Positions 34,501 to 45,800 of a stretch of 64,000 nt of DNA are shown here, piece by piece. The number at the start of each line of letters is the position of its first letter. The first letter of the stretch is position 1. Both the position numbers and the translations under genes were made by a program. The notes below the pieces were generated by a model. That model had not been told where the DNA came from, made no database searches, and saw only the letters and a list, made by a program, of their open reading frames with translations. Origin of the DNA: Nymphalis io (taxonomy: Eukaryota; Arthropoda; Insecta; Lepidoptera; Nymphalidae); contig NC_065905.1 in the NCBI RefSeq assembly GCF_905147045.1, positions 3,100,001 through 3,164,000 of the forward strand. The letters are read 5' to 3'.

Positions 34501-37500
34501 GTAAAACAACCTTATCGAAGACAAATTTGAATCCAACAGAAATAAGGAAGCCAGATGGGACAAGAGAGCTTAGATTTCCAAATGGTAACGTTAAGATGTT
34601 GTCAGCCGATGGCAAATATAGCAAATTTTTGTACTACAATGGTGACATCAAAGAAAACTTTTATAATGAAGGTAGAATTAAATATTTCTATGCAGCGACA
34701 AAAACATTTCATACTACACATCCTGATGGACTGGAAATATTGGAGTTTCCTGAGTAAGTTTCATAAATATATTTGCTTTCATTATTTTGATAAATGTACA
34801 TTATTAACAGTAGTCAATGTATAAAAAAAACTCTGTCCATGCCCTTTTTAAACAAAACTTTTTCGTTTGTGAATTTTATCATATGATTTAAAATCAACCT
34901 TGATTTTAGTTTTTAATGATATAGCTTAATTCGTCCATTGAGAATATCACAGGATTTATTTTTTTAATTGAAATCAACCCCTTAGGTTTTAATCAGATTT
35001 GTTGAGTAAGCTTTTCTCAATTTTGAGAGTGCACATCCAATGATGTGTCATATCTTACTTTATTCACTTCTAAGAGTGATCAGATCGAAGCCAGTCGCTT
35101 TCTCTTTAGTCGAAATGTGCAGTCGTTTGTATTTAAAAGGTTCATAGCCAGTTGATTGATGTGTCCTTCGAGTCTTTGCTTATAGGCCAAAGAAGACTTT
35201 TCTATTTCTTTTTTTAACTGTAGGTATTTGCAGTTACTTATGTGCTTTCTTGTTCAGTATGAACCATGGTGCATTGCTTAAGACCTTTAGCACTTTGTTC
35301 TGGTAGCGCTGGAGGATTTCTATATTTGAGTGACTTGCCGATCCACAGAGTTCTATGCCGTACGTCCAGACTGGTTTTATAATACATTTGTATATAATAA
35401 GTTTATTTTCGAGACTCAGTGTTGATTTCCTGCCTAGTAGCCAGTACATATTTTTGAACTTTTTGTTTGCGTGTTCCTTTTTAGCTTTTATGTGATCTCG
35501 CCAGGTAAGTTTTCTGTCTAGATGCATACGTAGGTATTTAACAGTCGTATTTTTTTTGCAAAACGTTTCCATTGAGTGTCAAAGGTGGACAGTCTCCTCT
35601 TTTTAAAGTGAACGTTATGTAAACTGATTTTGCTGGGCTGGCTCGGATTCTCCACTTCTTTAGCCATACTTCTATTTTGTCTAGGTGTTCTTGCAGTTTT
35701 GTAGAGGCTATGTTCGGGTCTTCATTACAGGAGAGAACTGCAGTGTCATCTGCATAGGTTGCGGTCATCAATTCTTCAGAGGTAGGTAGATCGGCGGTAT
35801 AGATCGTATATAGAATAGGACCCAAGACGGATCCCTGGGGCACTCCTGATTCTATTTGGTGGATAGATGAGAAAGAATCCTTGCATTTAACCTGGAACAT
35901 TCTATTTTGTAGATAAGTCTTTAAAACCGTATACGCACTATTTGGCAGGTGTAACTTTAGCTTACAGAGGAGGCCCTTGTGCCACACGCGATATAAGGCC
36001 TGTTGTATGTCAAGGAACACAGCTGAGCAGTATTCTTTCCTCTCCATCGCTTGCCGTATTGTATGTGCTACTCGGTGTATTTGTTCTGTCGTTCCATGGT
36101 GTGCATGAAAACCAAATTGGTGGTCTGGTATCACTTCTTGCTCCTTTAAGAGAAAGAAAAAGACGTCTTAAGACCACTTTCTCGAAAACTTTTGAAAGTA
36201 TGGGGAGAAGACTTATTGGCCTATATGATGTGACTTCTGTAGGAGGCTTTCCTGGTTTGGCAACCATATTTATGATGGACACTTTCCATAGCTTTGGGAA
36301 ATATTGTAATCTCAATATTGCGTTGAAGAGGATTGTCAGCAGGACGATGCCGTTTTTTGGTTAAAGAACAGTCAATCATATGTGTTTCAGAGATTAATAG
36401 AATATCTATTTTGTTGTGGTTTATGAATAGCTCGACTTCTTGCTTATTCGGGGATAAGCCATTTATATTCCATGCCGCAATCCGCAGGAATTTCATTTTT
36501 TTCTGCTGGGCTATAAGCGTCGTTAGGAGACCCATGAGGGTACCTATTTGTTGTATGAGGATGTCTACTTTCTCAGATTGTTTTATTATAATTTGTTCTA
36601 GTGAACTTGTTGATTGAGATTGTGTATTCTCTGTTTTTCTATTCTAGTAGTCTTTATTTGCGGTGTTGATTATGTTATCATTTGTATACCCGGTGTCTCT
36701 TTCCTGGTTGTTGGTAGATTGCTGTCTAGTGTAGCTGCGCGGTTTTAGCGAAGGGAAATCGCTTATTTTAGGTGATGGTGTAAATTTATTTGTGGGCTTC
36801 TTGTTATCTGGTGGGGCTTTCCTGTTTATTACATGTGCCATTTTTCGGGCACGAATCTCCTTGTATACTTGACAGACTTTGTAATTAGTTGGATGATCGC
36901 CCTGACAAAGAGTACAGGTGGCTGGCGTTGTCTTATCCTTTTTTGGGCAGTCCGTAGTTTTATGTCCCTTTGCACATTTGCTACACCTGTATGAGCGCAT
37001 ACAGTTGTTTTTGGTGTGCCCATATTGTTGGCACCTGGTGCATTGAGGAATTTCAGTAGATTTCCTTGGGTCTTCAATCTTAACTCTCGTGTAGTATATG
37101 TATTCTATATTTTTTATTTCTATGTTATTGGGACTGGGTTCTATATTTGCAAAGAACATGCTTAGAGGCTGTTTGTTTTTTCTGAATATTGCGTAGACTA
37201 TTTCACCTCGTACCTTGTTCCCTGTTTTTTCAATTTCTTGTATTATGGCCGATTTAGGGGTGGTGTGATGTAGATTTTTAATTACAATTCGGTCACATTT
37301 ATTTTGCTTCGGGGTGAAAGTGTGACCGATGAGACCATTAGTACGGATGAGTTAATTTAGGTCTTTGTATGTTTCGGTTGATTGTGTCATCACTCTTAGC
37401 TGGTCTCTATTTATGATTTTATAGAAGTATTTGCTACTAGGTATAGTCTTATTTAATAAGTCTGTTAATTTAGATAGGTCTTCTATTCCATACAATATAA

Positions 37501-39355
37501 TAGGTGGTGGTTTGCTAGTTTTTATGGGATGACTGGGTGTATCTTCCGTTGGATCGACAGGTAATTCACAGTATCTGTTAGAAGTGTTGACTCCTATTTG
37601 TGTTCTTTTATCTGGTCGATCTAGTTTTTGAATGTGTGGCGGGCTATTAGATAATCTTTTCCTTTTGAGGTGACGGTCTGTGGGTATTGTTTACCAGGGG
37701 GGAGGGCAAACGTTGCTGGAGTCGTCAGCTGTAGTATTTTTGGCTGGAGACGCGATAAGCAAATTCTTTGAGTCACTAGTGCTAATATTTCCCTTTGACG
37801 ACGATCTCGGTCTTATGATGCTTGGATGGAATGCCTGCTGTGTGAGTTTTTTATTCGTGCTGCTGCCAGTAGCATTAACTGTCACGGGGGCCTGGTCGCC
37901 GACTCCCGCGCTGTCTTCGGTAGCATATTTCACACTCGCAGGCCCGGGTACCTGCGAGCGCCGGGTGTTAGCCGGGTCACATGACAAATCAAAATTCTTG
38001 TCAGTCATATTTCCATTGTTTTAAGAGGTACTCATGACACTTTCCCAAGGCGACATGGCCACACTATTAGAAGGTTTAAAATGTGATATAAGGTTAAATA
38101 GGTAATTTAGTCCTCCTTGGCCTGTGGTTCACCAGTGGACAGGTTAATTAACCGCCGCCTGTTGCTCGGCGTTGATGCTTATTTGGTACCACCCAGGGGG
38201 CACGTGTAGGGTGGGCCTAGGAAAAGGTGGTAAATCCTACGGACGCGAGCAACATACATAGCAATACCACAGGATGGAATAATTATTTATATTAATGTCA
38301 ACAAAAAAATCATTTCATATCACGTATATACTTCCATCACGAATTATAACTATGTTAAGATAGAAAAACACAGATAGAAGATAGAAAAGCCCAGATGGCC
38401 CAGTGGTAACAACGCGTGAATCTTAACCGATGATCATGGGATCAAACCCGGGCAAGCACCACTGAATTTTCATGTGGTTAATTTTTTATTATAATTCATT
38501 TCGTGCTTTACCGTGAAGGAAAACATCGTAAGGAAACCTGTATGTGTCTAGTTTCACTGAAATTCTGCCACATGTGTATTCCACCAACCTGCACTGGAGC
38601 AGCGTGGTGGAATAAGCTCCAAACCTACTCCTCAAAAAATGGAGAGGAGGCCTTTAGCCCAGCAGTGGGACAATCACAGGTTGCTACGAAAAACACAAGT
38701 TATTACGGTACCTTCTATAACAATTAAATAATTGTTTGCAGTGGTCAAGTCGAGAAACATTATAAGGATGGCTCTTCTGAAATTAAACTACCAAATGGAA
38801 GCATAAGATATTATGACCCTAAGAATGAACATGTACGCGAAGAATGGCGTTTCCCAGATGGTGCTTCCCTGACTGTCTCCGCTAATGGTGAACAACGTAT
38901 TGTCTTTGCTAATGGACAAGTAGAAGTTCATGCCAAGGATCACAAGGTACCGTTCAGATTTAAAGTATTCTCAATTTAATCAAATTCGAAAACATTTTAA
39001 CAATTAAAGAGGATACAAAAGTTATTTTTAAAATATTATGTATATTTTTTATTTATTCATATCAAAAACAATTTGCTTTGACTGACCACCAAAATAAAAA
39101 CAACAACAATGTTTACAAAACACTTGTATTAAAATATGGTTATCATATTGTTTTATTTTATTATTGTGTTTATGTCGAACCACAGCTAAATAATATATAT
39201 TTATATTTCGATATATGTTTCAGCGTCGTGAATTTCCTGATGGCAGCGTTAAGTTAGTCTACAATGATGGCACAGCAGAGACACGCTATGCATCTGGCCG
39301 CATAAGAATTAAAGATAAACATGGAAATCTTATCATGGACTCTGCTCCTGGTTGA
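31542..39355 (+). CDS. Sas-4: Sas-4 / CPAP (CENPJ) centriole assembly protein
   Basis: Sets centriole length and tethers pericentriolar material, binding tubulin and other centriole proteins. Three coding exons: 31542-34753, 38742-38946, 39224-39355 (stop 39353-39355), 1182 residues in continuous phase. The PN2-3-like tubulin-binding motif KKPFLRKGEGMGRFG is near residues 190-204. A second conserved block, LRPGQGKTWASVFTKEQ, is near 325. A long charged coiled coil spans about 530-705, followed by a Ser/Asn-rich linker. The C-terminal TCP10/G-box beta repeats begin near 1000 (KPDGTRELRFPNGNVKMLS) and continue through EFPDGQVEKHYKDG (made by the exon 1-2 join) and REFPDGSVKLVYNDGTAE. A second Met directly follows the first, so either could start translation. 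It is longer than the fly protein (about 900 residues) because of low-complexity linkers. Possible poly-A signal AATAAA at 39406. Confidence 0.93.
35040..38275 (-). mobile_element. Broken Jockey-type LINE inside the first coding intron of Sas-4
   Basis: Antisense to Sas-4. The first ORF starts at 38008 (MTDKNFDLS) and is interrupted by stops and frameshifts. Around 36830-37060 it encodes three Cys/His knuckles (CTRCQQYGHTKNNC, CSKCAKGHKTTDC, CTLCQGDH), as in Jockey-type ORF1 proteins. The second ORF begins near 36487 with the endonuclease start (FLRIAAWNINGLSPNK). After about 50 residues it jumps into the reverse transcriptase (FPKLWKVSIINMVAKPGKPP near 36285), so most of the endonuclease is deleted. 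The polymerase signature ATYADDTAVL is near 35750. A frameshift near 35570 separates the C-terminal tail, 35234-35560. The element is dead in this copy. The outer ends are approximate. Confidence 0.85.
38387..38687 (+). mobile_element. SINE-A, full-length, with target-site duplication
   Basis: Begins agcccagatggcccagtggt, contains GGATCAAACCCGGGC and ends cccagcagtgggacaatcac, GGTTGCTAC. The repeat gaaaaacaca at 38363-38372 and 38688-38697 is a probable target-site duplication. It ends only 45 bases before the Sas-4 acceptor at 38741, between the Jockey-type LINE and the exon. Confidence 0.85.
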
Positions 39356-39887
39356 GTATCAAATTTGGCTGCTTACTGTGATTTTATGTGCCTTTTATAC
39401 TTGAAAATAAAATATATTTTATAACAAAACTGATTACTACATTGAAGAAACGATTTGTTTTGCTTATGGATTGTAAAATGTGTATGAGATGTAATTCAAA
39501 GCCAATTTAATGGGTTTTCTACTTATGGATCGAAAAGGAAAGAATTCTAAGAATAACATCCATTATTATTAGGTAATGATGTAACAAATGACAGATATTA
39601 TTGAAAAAACATGAAAAAATATATAAGGCAATTAGAAAATTCAAGTATCAATTAGAAAAAGGAATATTTTATTTAGTATAGTAACTGGGTTGTAGTTAAT
39701 AAGAATTAATATATTTATCTAATAATGTGACTATTATTTACATCTGTCAATAAATTTTGTATAATTTTATATATCTATGTTTGTTATATATTTTAAAAAA
39801 TAAGTATGCAAATGGAATTAAAGACTAAAACTTATCTTACGATTTTTATTAGTATTACCTTATTCTACATGATCTATTTAGTAAAAA
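39356..39887. other. 3' region between convergent Sas-4 and MRPL44
   Basis: Both genes end into this 532-base AT-rich stretch. AATAAA at 39406-39411 is a plausible Sas-4 poly-A signal. I cannot assign the MRPL44 signal with confidence. No repeat or coding frame of note. Confidence 0.5.
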
Positions 39888-42166
39888 TCAATTTGCAGAT
39901 ATTTTGTATCTTAAATCTGACGTTGATTTTGGTATTCCATTTAATTTAAAATTTAATGGAAACATATTTTCTTCTGTGCCAAAAATCTTTTTCAAAGCCT
40001 CTCTTGCAGCCATTTCTTTTGCTATCGCTACTGATTCACCAAAGCCTAAAATTATAATTTTAATTTACATAAAAAAATATTGTTTAACTAAACTCAATTT
40101 GGGAATGATAAAGTTAAAACAACATGTGTTTTTTTTAACTTATAAAAAATTATGCACTCTTAAAAGTCTTATGGCATTTTAAAAAGAGAAATCCAGAAGC
40201 CTCGTAAATATAACTTTAATATTGTAATACAAACCTGAAGATAACATTTTCCTGTCCACATAGAGGCCAACTCTATAACAAGCGAGTAATGTATTCTTTC
40301 CAACCTCACCAATCAGCCTAGGTTCTAATTCACTGCCTGTTTTAGATATCAAATCGGTGAGCATTGTCCAAGGATCTTCAATGTGCCAGTAATCGTTTAC
40401 ATCTTGACCTGAACAATGTGAACCAAAAGAACAAAGTTAAATTTGCTGAGCAAAAAAAACTCTTGGAAACAAATCTATTATACTGTTAAAAGTTATATAG
40501 CAATTATTTATAAATAATCTTGATTTGTAAATAATCTTTTAGTTTTATATTTCGGTTAAAGTTATTTATTTACCTTGTAACTGTGTTATTACAAAGTCCC
40601 TTACGAAATGTGCAGTTTTTTCATCACCGGATGATTGTAGTAAGGCGCCAACTAAAGCTTTGAATGTATTTGCTAGTATCTGACGTTCAACGGGATATTC
40701 CTATAAACATTACAACAAACATTTATTAGATGTTATGATAGGCATATAGTATATACCAAATTAAACTTCTAGAGCAGATTGTGTGTTCAATCAGGGTGAC
40801 TATCAAATAATTTTCATGTGTTTAAAGTTATTTCTCATGCTCAGTAGTGAAAGAAAAAATTGTGATGAAACCAGCATGTATCAGATGAAAATTTATTTCA
40901 TGTCATCAACCCACATGAGTTGGTTGAATAAGCTTCAAGCCCCAGAAATAAAAGCCTTAGCTCAGTAGATATATGTTCAAGTTCTTTTTAAACAGATAAA
41001 AATATAGACAAGTACAGTCTACTCACAGCAGCTAATATGATGTCTTTTGTGCCGAGGTTTAAGGATATATCGGCAAGGACACTTTCACTCATGAGATGAT
41101 CTCTTATGCCAAGTATGCCTTCCACTGGAAACTTTGGTAAGACTGTTTCCAAATAAATTTTAATATATTCCTCCATAAACTTTTCACCTGAAATAAATTA
41201 GGTTTTTAATGTTTAATTTAAAATTGAAATAAGGCAGTTGATTAAGATCAATTTTTCACTGTGAGTACCATAACAAACAATTTTATGGCAGAAAACCAAT
41301 ACAACAATAAGAGCTTTCTCAAGCTTTACTTATAATTGATATACATGTAAGAAATTATTTATATATGCATGTTGTGTATGTAATGTAATATGTACATTGT
41401 TAGCATGCTTATTAAATAAATAAGGAGAGACACCACACAACCACTTGTAAGTATGCTAACGCTTTTGTTGTGGTGTTTAACACCAAATAAATGGGACTAA
41501 GGCTGTTTTTTTTAAAAGCCCTACTATGATGCCATTATATATATTCAAACAATGGCATTCTTACATTGATTATGCAATTATATATCCATAAAATTTACAA
41601 TTTGTAAATATGAATATACTTGTTTTATTAATCGAATAATATAACTTTGTGTCTCGTAGCTAAAGCATATAACATCTTTTAACATTAAAGGTAACATAAT
41701 AATTGAGCTAAATTATTATTACTTCATTTTCAAGGAAATCTTACCTTCTGCAGTTAATTCTCTGTTATCTTTCATTTTTAAATCAAATTCCATTTCCTTT
41801 TGTTTCATTTCCTCTTTAATTACATAGGAGCGATCTGTAAATGCTTGAAGTAAAAGATCTGAATCAAATTCTTCATTGAGACGCTTTCCAAAAGCATATA
41901 GTTCCGCTTCTAAATTCCATTCTAAAAATGTGTTTCTCGGATTTATGACCTTTCCGCCTTGCTTTTTTTCGCGATATTTTAATTCTATTAAAGTTGGTGA
42001 TACCCAACGTTGTATTCTCCGACCTAGGGAGTAGTAAATGGAATGAGACAGCTTATCAAAACTTTAAAATGATTGTTTGTGGTATATAAGACTTACCCTG
42101 TGTACTGATAGGAAAATTCAAAAGAGTTTTTGTTAAAAGAGGTGTGAAACGTCTTACAAATGCCAT
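39888..42166 (-). CDS. mRpL44: Mitochondrial large ribosomal subunit protein mL44
   Basis: A structural protein of the mitochondrial ribosome large subunit. Six exons in order of translation: 42097-42166, 41745-42023, 41027-41187, 40574-40700, 40235-40408, 39888-40045 (stop 39888-39890). The total is 969 bases, 322 residues, the normal family length. The N-terminus MAFVRRFTPLLTKTLLNF is basic and amphipathic, as for a mitochondrial presequence. The RNase III-like domain begins at about residue 50 (LEWNLEAELYAFGKRLNEEF) and includes VGALLQSSGDEKTAHFVRDF. The C-terminal double-stranded-RNA-binding fold contains YRVGLYVDRKMLSSGFGESV and AIAKEMAAREALKKIFG. It is convergent with Sas-4. The ATG at 42166 opens the only frame that yields the presequence. 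Confidence is high because the family match covers the whole protein. Confidence 0.93.
40770..40970 (+). repeat. Highly diverged SINE-A relic
   Basis: Only scattered phrases survive: ttcaatcagggtgactatca, tgatgaaaccagcatgtatc and agccttagctcagtag. It lies in the MRPL44 intron between exons 40574-40700 and 41027-41187. Confidence 0.5.
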
Positions 42167-42865
42167 TTTATAGGTATAATAATGCACCTAATGAATGTTA
42201 TTGAAACATGAACATGACTTTGTCCGAAAACAATATATAAGTTCTGTTGTTGTAATGGTAAGAAAAAAAAGGACTGAAAAATAAATTATGATAGGTTATG
42301 TTATTTCAGTTCAGTTTTATGTTGAGAACTTGTTTGTGAAATCATGAATTGACAAATGACAGTGACAGAATAAGTTTTTTCATATTCGTAGGAGTAAAGG
42401 TATTGCACTATACAACTCAATGATAAGAACGAGAAATGAGAATAGAAGCGCTGAAGTGTAATATTTAAGTCTCTTTTCTAAATGTCATACCAATGAACTA
42501 CAGAAAAGTAGTAGCGTTTTATAATGTCCCACAAAAATATTTTTATATCATTAAAGAGTTATAACAGATATAATTTTATCATTAATGGCGAAAGACTATA
42601 AATCTAGAATCTTTACGCTTTAATCGTTACGCTTAAAATATTAATTAATTATTATTTTCGATAAGCCACATGCCGTCCTACAAACATATCCATTACTACT
42701 TTGGTTGGAACAGACGTCGTGAAAGAAAATATTTTTGTGCCCTTTTACAATAAAAACCATAGTAAGAATAAAAAACAACAATTTATACAACAATATAAAA
42801 AAAATTAACAAAGTCCATATGGTATACATTACAAAATTAATACCAATTATTGTTGTAAAAATCTC

Positions 42866-45800
42866 TTAGTTTCTTTTAATTGTCAGGAATCCTCTTACAG
42901 AGTTAAAGAACCCCCTTTTTGTTTTATTAATTGGAATAATTGAGTGGTTGCTGTAGAAAGATGCTGATGTATCATAAATGGATGATGACATTTCTAATGC
43001 CTGAAAAATTTAAATATTACTTGAAAAACAGCAGAAAAACACAAAAAGGAAGTAGTAATTACCAATACTTACGCAAAGAGACGTGCTTATGAAATAGGAA
43101 TCTAGTGAACTGTTTTGAATTGGCGATTTTCGTCGCTTCTCGACATCCTTCAAATCAGATGGTTGAGGAGATCGCATCACTAAACAGGACAACAACCTCT
43201 GTAGGAATGGCTTCTTTACTTTACAATCACCTGAGTAAGGAGGTGGTTTCATAGAATAATTGGAGCCCTTCCTACTGTTTGAGTTTAATGAAAATACCGA
43301 TGTACCAAGATTAGGTGTAGCACATTTCCGTGGCCCTGAAAGTAATAATTAATTATTAGTATTTAAAGACTTTAGATATTTTTGTATCTAAATATATTAT
43401 CAATAATGATTATAAACTTAGGTAACACAAGCATATAATCATTGTTATATATATTCGAAATATACATTCGATTTTAAGCACCTAATGTATTGTCTTAATT
43501 TCAACAGTAATATTATTTTTCATTGTGTTTTTCCTATTACGATGTACTGTAAACTATATTTCTAGTATCGTATTATATTTATTTGAGCAGTTGCACTTTT
43601 TCAAGTGTCGTAATTTATACTTTTATATCGAACAACTAAAGAATCGAAATTAGAAACCTTTGAATATTGTGCGAAGAGATTTATCGTCTTTCTCTAAATT
43701 GCTCTCGCGAAATGGTTTAACTGCGTCTTTTTTAAATTGCATTGATGAAATCGAGACATGTTTTATGTATCCAACACTTGCGTATCGAATCTCCATAGAG
43801 GACATAGCATGCCGAGGTGTGTGATTTTTTTCATTTGTATCTTTTTTCGTTGTGTTAAAAATATTATCATGAATTTTTCTATCACTTTCTTTACAGATAA
43901 GTTTATTTTGACATTGTGGGTCATATTGACTGCCGATGCATCTAAACATAACCTCTGTCTGGACTTCACAATGACGTTGCAATGGTCGTTTACATTTACG
44001 TTTAACTTTAATATTTCCAATTGAAACAACATTGCAATGTTTAATACTATAGCGTTTCCATTTTTCTACACTTAATTTATTCGACATAGTGCGTTTTATA
44101 ATCCTTTTTACTTTATCATATTGTTTCTTTGTTAAAATGATGGGTCTTTCATTATTAGTTTGTTCTTTATGTGAAAAATAGTCATCCCGATTAAAAATTT
44201 GGTTTTCATTTTCAACGAATGGTGAAATAAAATTTTGTTTTTTGTAACAAACATCATTAGTCATTGAATTTTTAAATATATTCCACCTTGTATTAACATT
44301 TTTATGTCCTGAGTTATGTTTATCTTCTATTTGTGTTTGAACATAAAATATATTATTTTTTACTTTTCGAGTGTCAAAATTTGAATCTTTTTGTACCTCT
44401 TGGATACCTTTCTTAATTTTTATTGTCAAGACTTGACTTGAAGGAAATTTAGGGGAATTCGATTTTATCGTCAATTCTTTAACACTGTAATGAGAAAACG
44501 TAAACAATATTATAATATAATATAATAAATGATTCAGATTTTAAAAAAACAACAATTGTCGCCAATTAATATTTGGTGAGCCAAAAGTACTATAGCTTTG
44601 TACAAGCCCGTCTTTTTATCACATATTCTACCGCTAAACAGTAATTCCTTTTTTTTTTGTGTTCTGGTTTGAAGAGTGAGTGAATCAGTGTAACTACAGG
44701 CACAAGGCAAGACACTACAGGCAATGTAAAGGATGATGAATATTTCTTACAATGACAATGTCTATAGGCGGTGGTGGCGTACCATCAGGTTTTGCATTTG
44801 CCATTCTGCCAAACTATTTTCAAACAAAAGTTTATTATGACAAAAACTACTTAAAAAAATAAAAAAAGAACCATGGATTATGAATACAGCAATCTCCTTT
44901 TTCATTTTTGTTACATATCTAAAACATAAAATAAATTAATTTAAAAAATGTCAATTTAACGATAGTCAACCATTATAACGGGTAATTTTTCTTTTCTTAA
45001 TACCTTGCGCTCCTTCCGATCTTGATATCGGTTTTCCCTTAGCACGCCAAGTAGTTTTCTAATTTCTTTATCCCTCTCGTCCGGATTTGTTACGGAACAA
45101 TTGTCACCTCGGAAATGTTTGCTTTGTTCTGCCAAAATAAAAGCTTCTTAAAATTTAAGGCAAATTTGATTTTCTGATTTAAGCAAAGTCTATTGACATT
45201 AATAGTTAATATTAGACTAGAATTCGTAATTAATTATGGAAAATCTATTGGGTTTTGTGATTTTGAGATTGGTAGTAGATGACAATGATAATAAATGTGT
45301 TTTGGTGGTTGTTTCTCAACTTAAATCAAAATTATCAAAGAAAAGCTAGAAAACCGAGTTGGCGTAGTAGACCACCTCATCATCTGATCCCTGGTATTAT
45401 AAAAATACTTAAAAAGTAGTTCGTACAGGTGAATCTTAATTGAAGACTGCGGGTTCAAGCCTGAGCAAACACCACTGAGTTTTCATATGCTTATTGCGTA
45501 TCCACCATCCCGCATTGGAGTCGGTTGTTCAAATATCTCTTAACATAGTCATCAAAAGGGGACGAGGCCGCAGCCCAGTAAAAATATTTCTTTATATACA
45601 TTAACATTCATTTTTAGACGGTATTTTTTTATTTTTAAATTTGTTTAGATAATTACGAATTAACGAATATAACTTACTATTGATCGAATTCGTTTGTCTT
45701 GGACTGAGCTCTAATCGTGAGCTATTTCGATCTTCTCGCCTAGAACGAAATGTTTTTATTGTGATTTCAATTTCAATATATGGATTAACGGCTTTGTACA

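Noticed and set aside
36333..36617. Plus-strand frames in the first coding intron of Sas-4
   Set aside because: Antisense shadows of the minus-strand Jockey-type LINE.
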